Part shown: positions 5,283 to 12,351 of the stretch, piece after piece
Numbering within the stretch: the stretch's first letter is position 1
Layout: every line of letters starts with the position of its first letter
Source: an uncultured Bacteroides sp.
Lineage (GTDB): Bacteria; Bacteroidota; Bacteroidia; Bacteroidales; Bacteroidaceae
DNA length: 12,351 nucleotides
Reading direction: 5' to 3'
Assembly: GCF_910585845.1 (NCBI RefSeq)
Contig: NZ_CAJUHF010000071.1
Location: 1-12,351 of the forward strand
Translations under genes and position numbers: made by a program
The notes under the pieces: generated by a model
What the model saw: the letters and a program-made list of their open reading frames with translations, nothing else
The model's database searches: none
Told to the model about the DNA's origin: nothing

Positions 5283-5320
5283 AGAAAGTCCCTGAAGTGA
5301 ATTCACTTCAGGGACTTTCT
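5283..5320. terminator. bidirectional terminator, perfect 38-bp palindrome
   Basis: Bases 5283-5301 and 5302-5320 are exact reverse complements with no spacer, centred on GAATTC. In RNA the stem would be about 17 bp with a 4-base loop. A TTTTTGTGTTT tract follows on the + strand. On the - strand the tail is T-rich as well (CTTGTTGTTTAATTTAAA). It lies between the tRNA gene and the 3' end of the convergent fimbrial operon, and so can end both transcripts. Confidence 0.88.
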
Positions 5321-5383
5321 TTTTGTGTTTGGGTAGTAGCTTTCTACTGGAATGTTTCACGGGTCGGTTCGCTTCCCCCTGTT

Positions 5384-8300
5384 TCACTCTCTCGTTTGCC
5401 CATCGCGGATGGGTCGGACAGTGAAACCGTATGCATTGTTGGTTCCCTCGATAGGGGCAGTGCAATTGGGGAAAAAAGCAGTCGATCTTTTATCTATCGA
5501 GAATATCAAGCAACTGGAGGAGGCTTCGTTGCTTTTATGAAATCCGGATGTTGCTATATATGTTATTGAGGAGAAGGCTGGGAATGTGCCATACTCTACT
5601 CCTTTTTTAGGTATTCCCATATTACGCACTCCAGTAGCGGGGAAATAGAAAGTATGGTTGTTAATACTAACTGTCCATCCTTTGAATGGCTGGGATACTT
5701 CTATTGCATTTGGTTTGCCTACTGTGTTGTTTTTTTTACTCTCTGCAAATTCGCTCAACTCTACACTATCAAACAAGTCTGAAAAGGCTTTGATAGGCGG
5801 GATTTTAAATCCTGCTGGTGAGGGATCATATATTGTCTTGACAACATATTTATCATTGGGCGCTTTTTTGTAATCCGGGTTATTCTTCTTTTTATAGTCG
5901 AAGTAGTCGGCATTTCCACTTTCAGTCAACTGCGTGTTCCAATAGTTCATAATGGTTTTTAACCGATAAGGGGCATTTGTTCCATCGTGCCAATGACGTC
6001 GTTTATAGATGTCGCTGGCAGTTCCCTCTAACCGCTGATGCATGAAGAAAGAAGCTGGTGACTGGATGCTTTTTCCGATACTTATGCCGCTTTCTTCCGA
6101 AGTGAAACGAATTTCTTCGGTCGAATAGAACATCTTATTCACCATGTCAAGTTCTGACGAGGGGGGCATGCCGTTTGCAGGTAGACCATTTTCATAAGTA
6201 TCTTCATTGTGAATGCCCGGTAACATCGCGTCCTTGCGTCCCCATTGATAATAAGTATTGTCGCCTGCTACGGATGCTGCAATCTTGGGTTGGGTGAACT
6301 TAATGATGCCTTTGCTTTTTGCTTCTGAGGTTTTCTTTGCTGCTCCTTCAACCGTGATTTGTTCGTTGAGTATGACTCCATCCTCACCTGCCAGTTTGTT
6401 ATCAACCACAAAACGTATGAGTATTTCTCTTTCGTCATCTTCTCCATGTGGCTCGCAATAACCGAGGTTGCAAGGGGCTATGATAAACGGGCGGTCATAT
6501 TCATTCTGACTATTCATTTGTATGCAAGACGAGATGTCCCACTTGCGGTGGGTGACCCATATATGCCAGCTCCATAAAATTTCTTTTTGGTCATTGCGTA
6601 CGGCAATCACGGCATTGCCTTGGTTGATGGTTTCTTTGGGTACGCGGAAAGATATTTTGTTATTGCTGCTGTTGTATGTTACATCTGTAACAAGATCCGG
6701 ACTGTCTTGCCATAATAGTATGGCATCGGCTGCGTTTGCAATAAGTCCTTGTGAGATGGGCAGGTTGTCGTGTCCTACAAATTTTGTGAGTATGAAACCG
6801 CGAGTACTTTCCGGAATATCGTCTATGTTGCCGTCATATTGGTAAGACGACGTACTGTTGTTAGGATAAGTATTTCCATAGTAAGCCGGAAATTCATAAT
6901 AGCCGTGGTCGTTCACAATATAGCAGTTGGCGCTTTCTTGTGCCACTTCATTATTGGCAACCAAGTCGTATGGGGCAGTTTTCGACCCTTTTCCTTCATC
7001 GGTAATTGTAGCATTCAGTTTCTGGCCTTCTATAGACTGTTGTTTTCCACGCAGGAAATCCTGCATATAGGTAAATTGTTTTTGGGCAGGTAGAAGTATA
7101 CTTCCGTTTACGTGTGAGGTCAGGTCGGTGTTGTCTGCCATGTTTTGAGGAGTGGTTTCCGGTCGCCATCCCGTTTGAGAACCGGCTGAGGGTGATTCCC
7201 AGGTTTGTCCTCCATCAACCGACCACTCAATCTTAAAATCGAGTTTCTTAATCTGCTCTTTCGCCTCCTCTGTTTCTGCACCGGCTTGCACCACACGGGT
7301 GTAGGCGGCAATGCTTACATTGTTCAGCAGGCCGCTGACCGGAAGGTATGCCAGTTTTTCTTCGGCCGACATAGGTGTGTATAGTGCATTTTCGTTAAGG
7401 GTTATAACGTCTATACCTTTCTGTCCGCCGTTGGGATACATTGTGTTTTCCCGATTGACTTTTAAATCAATGACCGGTGATATCACTATTCCGGTGGAAT
7501 TGATAGAGTAGGTGTATTGTTTTCCTACTGACCATTTTCCGTCTTTTGTGAAATCTTTTAATCGGGCAGCAAGCGAACGTTTTATATTTGTAAACTCGTC
7601 TGTGAATGATATTGTGAGTGTGGCACTTTCTGTGAGTTCCTGCGGAATCATCATGAATGTAAATCCGTCTTTGTCTTTATTCAGCACGGTGCCGGCATCG
7701 GTCATGAGTTCATCTTCTTTCTTGTTCAGTGCCGTTGAGTTGTTTATGCTGAATGTGCGTGTGGCTTCGTCTGTTGTTTCCCAGTTTTCCGCTCCTATTC
7801 GGTAAGTGCCGCTTCCGTGCACTCCGGATATTGTTATGTCGGTGACTGTTCCGGCAAGCATTTTCTTGCCGGTTTTTATGGTAACGGCAGTCAGTGAGTG
7901 TCTGAACTTCAAGTTTATGGTTCCGTTCGATACATCATCTCCAGTTCCGTTTCCACTGCAAGTTGCGGTGGCATACATCAGGTCGGTCTGCTTGGTTACT
8001 TCCGTAGGCACTGTGTAAGTCAGTGTGGGAACACCTGTGGCATTGGCTGCCGAATGGATGATGGAGGGAGTATCGTTTTCCGCATCGTCTTCGGTAGAAG
8101 TCTGAACAGTGGCAGAGTAAGGAGAGTAGGCGAAGAACTTGATGTTGCCCGAACCTGTCCAGTGCAGAGTCTTCGTTGGTTTCCATGTTCCTTGCGTATG
8201 GCTTACCTCTATGTTATGGGCAAAGTTGGTAGTCCACTTGTTTTCCTCTTCTTTTTCGGGCCAGTTGCCGGTATAGCATATCGCAGAAAGTCCGAAACTA

Positions 8301-8650
8301 TGGTTTTTGAATGTTTCTCCGGTTGTTGTCGTGCCACGGGTCATTACATGGTGGGCGGCCGTGTCTACGGCAGCTTCTGCAATTTCGGTAACTAAATACA
8401 AGGGTTTTTCTCCGTCGCACTGTGTTATCTTCCGAATGCTTATGGCTTTATCGGTAGCCTTGGTGACTGCCGAGCCATTGGTCCAACTGCCCGGCACCGC
8501 AACGTCGAATGTAAGTATGCCCGAAGTTGCCTGCTGGCCGTATTTATCGAAAGTGTCGTCTGTGCAGGACGATGCGGTATAAGCTGCAACGGCCATAAAC
8601 AGAAAAACCATACGTTCAAAGGATGAACGAAACATACGAGAATGTCGCAT
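5384..8650 (-). CDS. large multi-domain fimbrillin-family lipoprotein, probable pilus tip or adhesin
   Basis: This 1088-residue surface lipoprotein is the last gene of the fimbrial operon. The start at 8650 is preferred because it follows an A8 ribosome-binding region and gives a basic signal peptide ending TASSC (lipidated Cys29). An ATG at 8701 would add 17 residues. Residues ~113-388 look like a fimbrillin (Mfa_like_1) domain, with TDLMYAT, LKFRHSLTAVTI, a FMMIPQELT strand and WSVGKQYTYSI. A TRGT at 104-107 could be an Arg-type processing site. A second module near 560-700 carries ANCYIVNDHGYYEFPAYYGN and GNAVIAVRND...WSWHIWV, recurrent in Bacteroides fimbrillin-like proteins. The C-terminal ~290 residues (YYQWGRKDAML, YDPSPAGF, YFPATGVRN, final YGFTVRPIRDG) resemble the FISUMP type of ending. 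The composite size suggests a tip adhesin. The ligand is unknown, and the domain names rest on recognition rather than a search. Confidence 0.85.
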   Translation of the reverse strand: MRHSRMFRSSFERMVFLFMAVAAYTASSCTDDTFDKYGQQATSGILTFDVAVPGSWTNGSAVTKATDKAISIRKITQCDGEKPLYLVTEIAEAAVDTAAHHVMTRGTTTTGETFKNHSFGLSAICYTGNWPEKEEENKWTTNFAHNIEVSHTQGTWKPTKTLHWTGSGNIKFFAYSPYSATVQTSTEDDAENDTPSIIHSAANATGVPTLTYTVPTEVTKQTDLMYATATCSGNGTGDDVSNGTINLKFRHSLTAVTIKTGKKMLAGTVTDITISGVHGSGTYRIGAENWETTDEATRTFSINNSTALNKKEDELMTDAGTVLNKDKDGFTFMMIPQELTESATLTISFTDEFTNIKRSLAARLKDFTKDGKWSVGKQYTYSINSTGIVISPVIDLKVNRENTMYPNGGQKGIDVITLNENALYTPMSAEEKLAYLPVSGLLNNVSIAAYTRVVQAGAETEEAKEQIKKLDFKIEWSVDGGQTWESPSAGSQTGWRPETTPQNMADNTDLTSHVNGSILLPAQKQFTYMQDFLRGKQQSIEGQKLNATITDEGKGSKTAPYDLVANNEVAQESANCYIVNDHGYYEFPAYYGNTYPNNSTSSYQYDGNIDDIPESTRGFILTKFVGHDNLPISQGLIANAADAILLWQDSPDLVTDVTYNSSNNKISFRVPKETINQGNAVIAVRNDQKEILWSWHIWVTHRKWDISSCIQMNSQNEYDRPFIIAPCNLGYCEPHGEDDEREILIRFVVDNKLAGEDGVILNEQITVEGAAKKTSEAKSKGIIKFTQPKIAASVAGDNTYYQWGRKDAMLPGIHNEDTYENGLPANGMPPSSELDMVNKMFYSTEEIRFTSEESGISIGKSIQSPASFFMHQRLEGTASDIYKRRHWHDGTNAPYRLKTIMNYWNTQLTESGNADYFDYKKKNNPDYKKAPNDKYVVKTIYDPSPAGFKIPPIKAFSDLFDSVELSEFAESKKNNTVGKPNAIEVSQPFKGWTVSINNHTFYFPATGVRNMGIPKKGVEYGTFPAFSSITYIATSGFHKSNEASSSCLIFSIDKRSTAFFPNCTAPIEGTNNAYGFTVRPIRDGQTRE

Positions 8651-8673
8651 AATCACGATTTTTTTTAGGTATA

Positions 8674-8726
8674 AAACCGGAAGAAACGGCAATAAGCTCA
8701 TCAGCCTGTTGTCTGTCTTCCGGTTT
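8674..8726 (-). other. long-range stem in the leader of the large fimbrillin
   Basis: Bases 8674-8684 (AAACCGGAAGA) are exactly complementary to 8716-8726 (TCTTCCGGTTT), giving an 11-bp stem with a 31-nt loop. It lies just upstream of the preferred start at 8650 and spans the alternative start at 8701. In mRNA it could influence translation of the last gene. Confidence 0.55.
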
Positions 8727-8742
8727 ATTGTATTATTTCCTT

Positions 8743-8766
8743 TTTCTGCCGGAGAAACGGCAGAAA
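8743..8766 (-). other. intercistronic hairpin between the two fimbrillin genes
   Basis: A 9-bp stem (8743-8751 with 8758-8766, TTTCTGCCG/CGGCAGAAA) closes a 6-base loop. It is 21 bases after the stop of the 433-aa fimbrillin on the transcribed strand. The bases that follow in transcription are AAGGAAATAA rather than a U-tract, so it is a candidate RNA-processing or stability element more than a terminator. Confidence 0.6.
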
Positions 8767-8787
8767 CACTCAGTAGATATGTTATAA

Positions 8788-10089
8788 TTATTTCATGCCC
8801 ATATTACCATCGGTCCATTCTTTCCACGACTCAACTTCTACAGTAAATCGAATAGGCTGGTCGAGTACAGGGTCGCCAACTGTTTTCTGCTTACCATCGG
8901 CACCGGGTATTGTAGGAATCGTTTTTATATATTTTTTATTTTCACCCAATGCCTTCCAAATGTTGTCAACATCAGTCTGTGGAGGATATATACCGGCACC
9001 ACTTGTGGGACCGCAGAACTCAAGTGTATATATATATTTCTTTCCAGGTTCCCATGTGGTATTAATGGGAATACAGGAGAAGCCGTACTCTTCGTTATCA
9101 TAATTGCCTGTATAAGGGAACAACTGGTGCGTATGAGTATTATTGCCTTCCAGCACACCGCCGGTCGTTTTTGTGCCTGAGGAGTGTGTACTTCCCTGAT
9201 GTTCTGCTGTTACGCGACAGAGGAAGAGGATGTAGGCACCTTTAGCTTTGTTTTCTTCCTTGTCAGTATTCAAATCCCATTTGGAGAGTTCCTGCGGCAC
9301 GAGCATCAGGTTATTGCCATTGGCCGGTACGCCATCTTTTTCCGCCTGAGTTTCAGCCAACACGTTATGAGCGTTGTGTCCCTCCAAATTTACTTGCGTA
9401 TTGAACACACTCCCATAATAACATTTGGTTCCTTTCTGTTCCCACTGCATATAATGTTGCGCTTCGAGCTCTTCCTTTTTTACAAAAGAAAGAGCTCCGG
9501 TAGGCAGTACATTGACAATCCACGCGCCTTTTATGGTAACTGCCTTCGTTTCATCCTCACCATTGTTGTCTTTATGTACTTCACCTCTTTTTGCCTTGAC
9601 GATAATCTGTGAAAGGGCATGATTGAACGTTAAATTGACATTTGTACCCTTCGAACGTGATGCTGATTCGTAGGCCACAATTAAGTCCTTCTGTTCAGAT
9701 GGTATTGAGTCGGGAGTAAAGTTTATGACTTTAGTGGTTTGATTCATATTGATGTTTATGTCTTTCGGGGAAACTGCCCAGAAATCAATCTGTGCAATAT
9801 CCGACGGCCAATATATGGGGTCATCAATCTTAAAATAATTTTGTCCGCCGGCCGTTTGTTTTTTTGCAACCTGCCCGTCAATAAGCATAGTTCCTTCATA
9901 ACCAACTGACTGCGCCCATACCTTGAATTCTTTAAGGCTTGTGGTCGTTTCTACCGCTGCGCGAGTCACAGCAGTGTTAAAAGTAATTTCGGTTCCTCTG
10001 TTAACTTGTTCTATCTCATCGTTTGAACAAGAAGCGGCGAAGAGGGTCGAACCAAGTCCCAATGCCAATGCTTTGTAATTAACGTTCAT
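8788..10089 (-). CDS. fimbrillin family lipoprotein (probable major or accessory pilin)
   Basis: This 433-residue protein has a short lipoprotein signal with lipobox LFAASC (Cys21) followed by SNDE. Next comes the usual mature start of this family, RGTEITFNTAVTRA, whose TRA at 42-44 could be the cut point for an Arg-specific protease, as in P. gingivalis fimbrillins. Fimbrillin (Mfa_like_1) features follow: SLKEFKVWA, PIYWPSDIAQIDFWAVSP (91-108), a DLIVAY element (135-140), NLTFNHALSQIIVKA (152-166), NLMLVPQELSKW, and WEPGKKYIYTL near the C-terminus. In type V pili such proteins polymerise by strand exchange after lipid transport to the surface and proteolytic trimming. The gene lies 61 bases after the DUF5119 gene and 137 bases before the preferred start of the large fimbrillin. 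The start ATG follows an A-rich site (CTATCAAAAA). Whether it is stalk or accessory pilin cannot be read from the sequence. Confidence 0.88.
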   Translation of the reverse strand: MNVNYKALALGLGSTLFAASCSNDEIEQVNRGTEITFNTAVTRAAVETTTSLKEFKVWAQSVGYEGTMLIDGQVAKKQTAGGQNYFKIDDPIYWPSDIAQIDFWAVSPKDININMNQTTKVINFTPDSIPSEQKDLIVAYESASRSKGTNVNLTFNHALSQIIVKAKRGEVHKDNNGEDETKAVTIKGAWIVNVLPTGALSFVKKEELEAQHYMQWEQKGTKCYYGSVFNTQVNLEGHNAHNVLAETQAEKDGVPANGNNLMLVPQELSKWDLNTDKEENKAKGAYILFLCRVTAEHQGSTHSSGTKTTGGVLEGNNTHTHQLFPYTGNYDNEEYGFSCIPINTTWEPGKKYIYTLEFCGPTSGAGIYPPQTDVDNIWKALGENKKYIKTIPTIPGADGKQKTVGDPVLDQPIRFTVEVESWKEWTDGNMGMK

Positions 10090-10150
10090 TTTTTGATAGA
10101 TTTTTAAGTATTAATATTTGTTTTTTAGTGATTCCTTACTATTAGTCCTA

Positions 10151-11101
10151 TCAGAGCATGTCCAAGTCGTTATTAACCACATCGTCCCAATCCGGCACGG
10201 ACGGCGTCATGCCTGTTCCATCAGGAGCAGGTAACTCTATACCCTCAATGATAATGGTGATATAGTGCGGATCGGGAGTCTCGTGCAACTGGTCTGTCAC
10301 ATCGTATTCGTAATACTTCATCTTTGAGGTATATACCGTCAGGATGTGTCGCCGTTCCGACTTCATTACCGGACAATGACCGAAAACCGTCACCTCCCCT
10401 TTTAGCGTGGTATCGTCGATTACAGAAAGTCCTATCGGTATGGTGACATCACGCCCCACAGCCACGTCTGCCGACGGGGAATAGCTTTCGGCCATAGCGG
10501 TAAGGGCTACACTCACGCCAATGCCCGTATTGGCATTCTTGGCATTTTTCAGGATAATAGTGTATGTCGCTGTGGCTTCTTTGGGTGTAAACCTTAACGG
10601 TTGTGGTGTTTCGAGAGGAACTATCGATATGTTTTCGACACTTCCGGTCCACATTTTATCGGGAGTCTGTTTCACCGGATCGTTTTCAGTACCATCAGGA
10701 CGCGGTGGCGGCACATTGGTGATGTTACGCTCCATCGGAGCAAGCAACGACTCGTTGGCGGTGGTCACTACGAAGTTGGCATAAGTAGTTCCCTCTTCCT
10801 TAAGCGTCTCGGTATCGCCGTTGAAAGTGACGGCGTCAAATTCGCCTGACGGTACACGTATCTTCGCTCCATTCTTCACATTGGTAATCTCATAACGTCG
10901 CGGCATACCGCCTTCGCGGGGAAAGAGATAAACCACCATTGTGCGCGGAGTGGCATCGGGCGCCATGCTCCAATCAAATTCCACCTTGAGGTCGGTCCAA
11001 TGGGAATGGTCGTAACACAAATCGCGATGCTCGCAAGAGAGCGGCAAGAATATGGCAACTGCCATCAGTATACGGATTATCAGATGTGAACGTAATTTCA
11101 T
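10151..11101 (-). CDS. DUF5119 domain lipoprotein (FimB/Mfa2-like anchor)
   Basis: This 316-residue lipoprotein has a signal peptide with lipobox LPLSC (Cys23) followed by EHRDLCYDH, the characteristic opening of DUF5119 proteins. The next strands, LKVEFDWSMAPDATPRTMVVYLFPREGG (about 38-65) and the IRVPSGEFDAVTFNGDTETL block (81-100), also match that family and the FimB/Mfa2 style of pilus anchoring subunits. The second half is a beta-rich domain with TYTIILKNAKN and an ITIIIEGIELP strand near the end. The start ATG overlaps the stop of the DUF3575 gene (ATGA), so the two are translationally coupled. By analogy with FimB and Mfa2 it may anchor the pilus in the outer membrane and limit its length. 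This role is inferred; the family assignment is by recognition. Confidence 0.85.
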   Translation of the reverse strand: MKLRSHLIIRILMAVAIFLPLSCEHRDLCYDHSHWTDLKVEFDWSMAPDATPRTMVVYLFPREGGMPRRYEITNVKNGAKIRVPSGEFDAVTFNGDTETLKEEGTTYANFVVTTANESLLAPMERNITNVPPPRPDGTENDPVKQTPDKMWTGSVENISIVPLETPQPLRFTPKEATATYTIILKNAKNANTGIGVSVALTAMAESYSPSADVAVGRDVTIPIGLSVIDDTTLKGEVTVFGHCPVMKSERRHILTVYTSKMKYYEYDVTDQLHETPDPHYITIIIEGIELPAPDGTGMTPSVPDWDDVVNNDLDML

Positions 11102-12279
11102 TTCCTTCCTCCTTTCCTTGCGTTATGGTTGCCTTTGCCAATGAGCCATTGTAATCCTATTTCCACACGTGTGGGACCGAAACGTTTCAACTTGTGGGTG
11201 GACAGCCATACATCATGTTCGTCGATGGGATGATGTTTCTTATATTTTCCCCATGCATAGCCCACACCTGCCGTAAAGTCGAAGTTAAGCCGATGCGCAA
11301 CGGGGAGCGAATAGCCGTAACTGATGCCTGCGGCATAATTATATTTATTACCGATTACTCCGGTGCGGTTTCCAAACTGGAAATCGTAGGTTGCCATTGA
11401 GGCATATACCCCCAGGTGATGTCCGGCAAAAGGAGATACAGAGGCGCGGGGGGTGTTTCCTAAGCGGGTACGCAATTCCAGATCTCCACCGTAAACACGC
11501 CAATAGCGGTGGCGCAACTTATTGTTCCACCAAGCGTGCATCCAGCCGGTATAGAGAGTTATTCCTTTTCCCAAATGTATGCCTACGCCGATATTGGGCA
11601 CCAAAGCAGCATCATAAAGCAGATTGGTGCCGACGAACATCTTGAGAGAACGTTTGTCGAAACCGGCATATTCTTCTATTGGTAAAGAAAGGGGCGTTTC
11701 AGTATCCGAACTGCTCTCTGCACCGGAATTGTTCTCTACATCATCAGATGTTATCCCGCTGTCGGACGAATTATCGGAGAAAAGCATTTTCTCATCGTCA
11801 GTATCAATGGTATTGACAGATGCATCTTGTCCCAAAGCATATCTGATATCTATTCGGGCGCTTCGCCCGAAACTCCAGCGGGAAGCAGCAAGCTTGTGTG
11901 CAATGCCGGATGTATAACGAATGTCTACAGAGTCGCACAATGAGGTATTAAGTACTGTCTGTCCCAATATCCAAGCGCGCTTGAGAGCCAGCCGTTCGTT
12001 AAAAAACTGATTTCCCTCAGGAGAAGCCGAACCATGAATGCCAATGGAAATCACACGATAATCTGCAAGCGAATCAATAAATTCACGTATGGCATCCAAA
12101 CTATACTTGTTATGTGAAAAGCCGGGAATAATGGCCGAAGAGGATTTCGGAAAATAGACTGTGCGGCTAAACAGACTATCGGCCGATTCTGGAACACCCT
12201 CTGATACAACTGTGGAAGCGTGTACATACCCGAATGATGCCGACAAAGGTATTAATATAAACAAAACTTTCCATGTCAT
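11098..12279 (-). CDS. OmpA-like/DUF3575 outer-membrane protein, first gene of the fimbrial operon
   Basis: A cleavable signal peptide (about residues 1-21, ending YVHAS) is followed by an OmpA-like periplasmic domain (about 36-150). This carries GIHGSASPEGN (80-90) and NERLALKRAWIL (94-105), the pattern seen in peptidoglycan-linked domains. Residues 151-202 form an acidic, Ser/Asp-rich linker. The C-terminal half (about 211-388) fits DUF3575: FVGTNLLYDAALVPNIGVG, then GWMHAWWNNKLRHRYWRVYGGDLELR, GHHLGVYASMATYDFQF and GISYGYSLPV, alternating aromatic/polar strands as in a small outer-membrane beta-barrel. DUF3575 genes are commonly the first gene of Bacteroides fimbrillin loci. The likely role is at the outer membrane during pilus assembly, not established. 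A weak -7-like TATGTTTA lies 32-39 bases upstream on the - strand (12311-12318), without a clear -33 box. Confidence 0.85.
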   Translation of the reverse strand: MTWKVLFILIPLSASFGYVHASTVVSEGVPESADSLFSRTVYFPKSSSAIIPGFSHNKYSLDAIREFIDSLADYRVISIGIHGSASPEGNQFFNERLALKRAWILGQTVLNTSLCDSVDIRYTSGIAHKLAASRWSFGRSARIDIRYALGQDASVNTIDTDDEKMLFSDNSSDSGITSDDVENNSGAESSSDTETPLSLPIEEYAGFDKRSLKMFVGTNLLYDAALVPNIGVGIHLGKGITLYTGWMHAWWNNKLRHRYWRVYGGDLELRTRLGNTPRASVSPFAGHHLGVYASMATYDFQFGNRTGVIGNKYNYAAGISYGYSLPVAHRLNFDFTAGVGYAWGKYKKHHPIDEHDVWLSTHKLKRFGPTRVEIGLQWLIGKGNHNARKGGRK

Positions 12280-12351
12280 TTCTGAAAGAATAACAAGAAC
12301 TTTTTCTAAATAAACATACAGTTTATCATCTTTTGCTTGATGTCTATAGCT

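Noticed and set aside
8651..8701. 17-residue N-terminal extension of the large fimbrillin
   Set aside because: The start at 8650 follows an A-rich ribosome-binding site and leaves a normal lipoprotein signal, whereas the extension lies in a structured leader and would place hydrophobic residues before the basic region.
12311..12342. Promoter of the fimbrial operon
   Set aside because: Only a 7-of-8 match to the -7 box (TATGTTTA) is present, without a -33 box at the right distance; the window ends too soon to judge.

Overview
The window looks like chromosomal DNA from a gut Bacteroides (Bacteroidales). The evidence is the block order LOG-family / DUF4271 / uroporphyrinogen-III synthase / rnpA / yidD / TatD / tyrS, Bacteroides-type promoters (TTTG, about 20 nt, TAnnTTTG) with no strong Shine-Dalgarno sequences, and a fimbrillin (type V pilus) gene cluster with lipoprotein signals. 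The species cannot be fixed from this sequence.

Positions 1-5058, all on the + strand, are housekeeping. A short leader with four units of a 22-bp repeat precedes a LOG-family nucleotide phosphoribohydrolase (228-827). A DUF4271 membrane protein (824-1552), a TTG-started HemD-like protein (1557-2309), the RNase P protein rnpA (2423-2803), yidD (2800-3021) and a compact TatD-family hydrolase (3018-3677) follow. Three of the junctions are ATGA overlaps, so the block reads as one or two operons. The one real gap, before rnpA, is filled by an exact 24-bp inverted repeat continued as a 7-bp tandem array that stops a few bases before the rnpA start. tyrS (3766-5058) has its own well-formed promoter and a terminator.

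Positions 5059-5320 form a compact control region. The tyrS terminator hairpin carries, in its loop and tail, a textbook Bacteroides promoter for the tRNA-Gln(UUG) gene at 5183-5253. A perfect 38-bp palindrome follows and can terminate both the tRNA and the convergent operon.

Positions 5384-12279 are on the - strand and hold a fimbrial operon of accessory type. In transcription order the genes are: an OmpA-like/DUF3575 outer-membrane protein (12279-11098), a DUF5119 lipoprotein resembling the FimB/Mfa2 type (11101-10151), a 433-aa fimbrillin lipoprotein (10089-8788), and a very large multi-domain fimbrillin-family lipoprotein (8650-5384) that is the likely tip or adhesin. These probably build and anchor a type V pilus-like surface structure. 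Nothing here is a demonstrably new system. The most interesting items are the large modular fimbrillin, the overlapping terminator/promoter, the heptad array at rnpA, the 22-bp repeat array, and the structured leader between the two fimbrillin genes.
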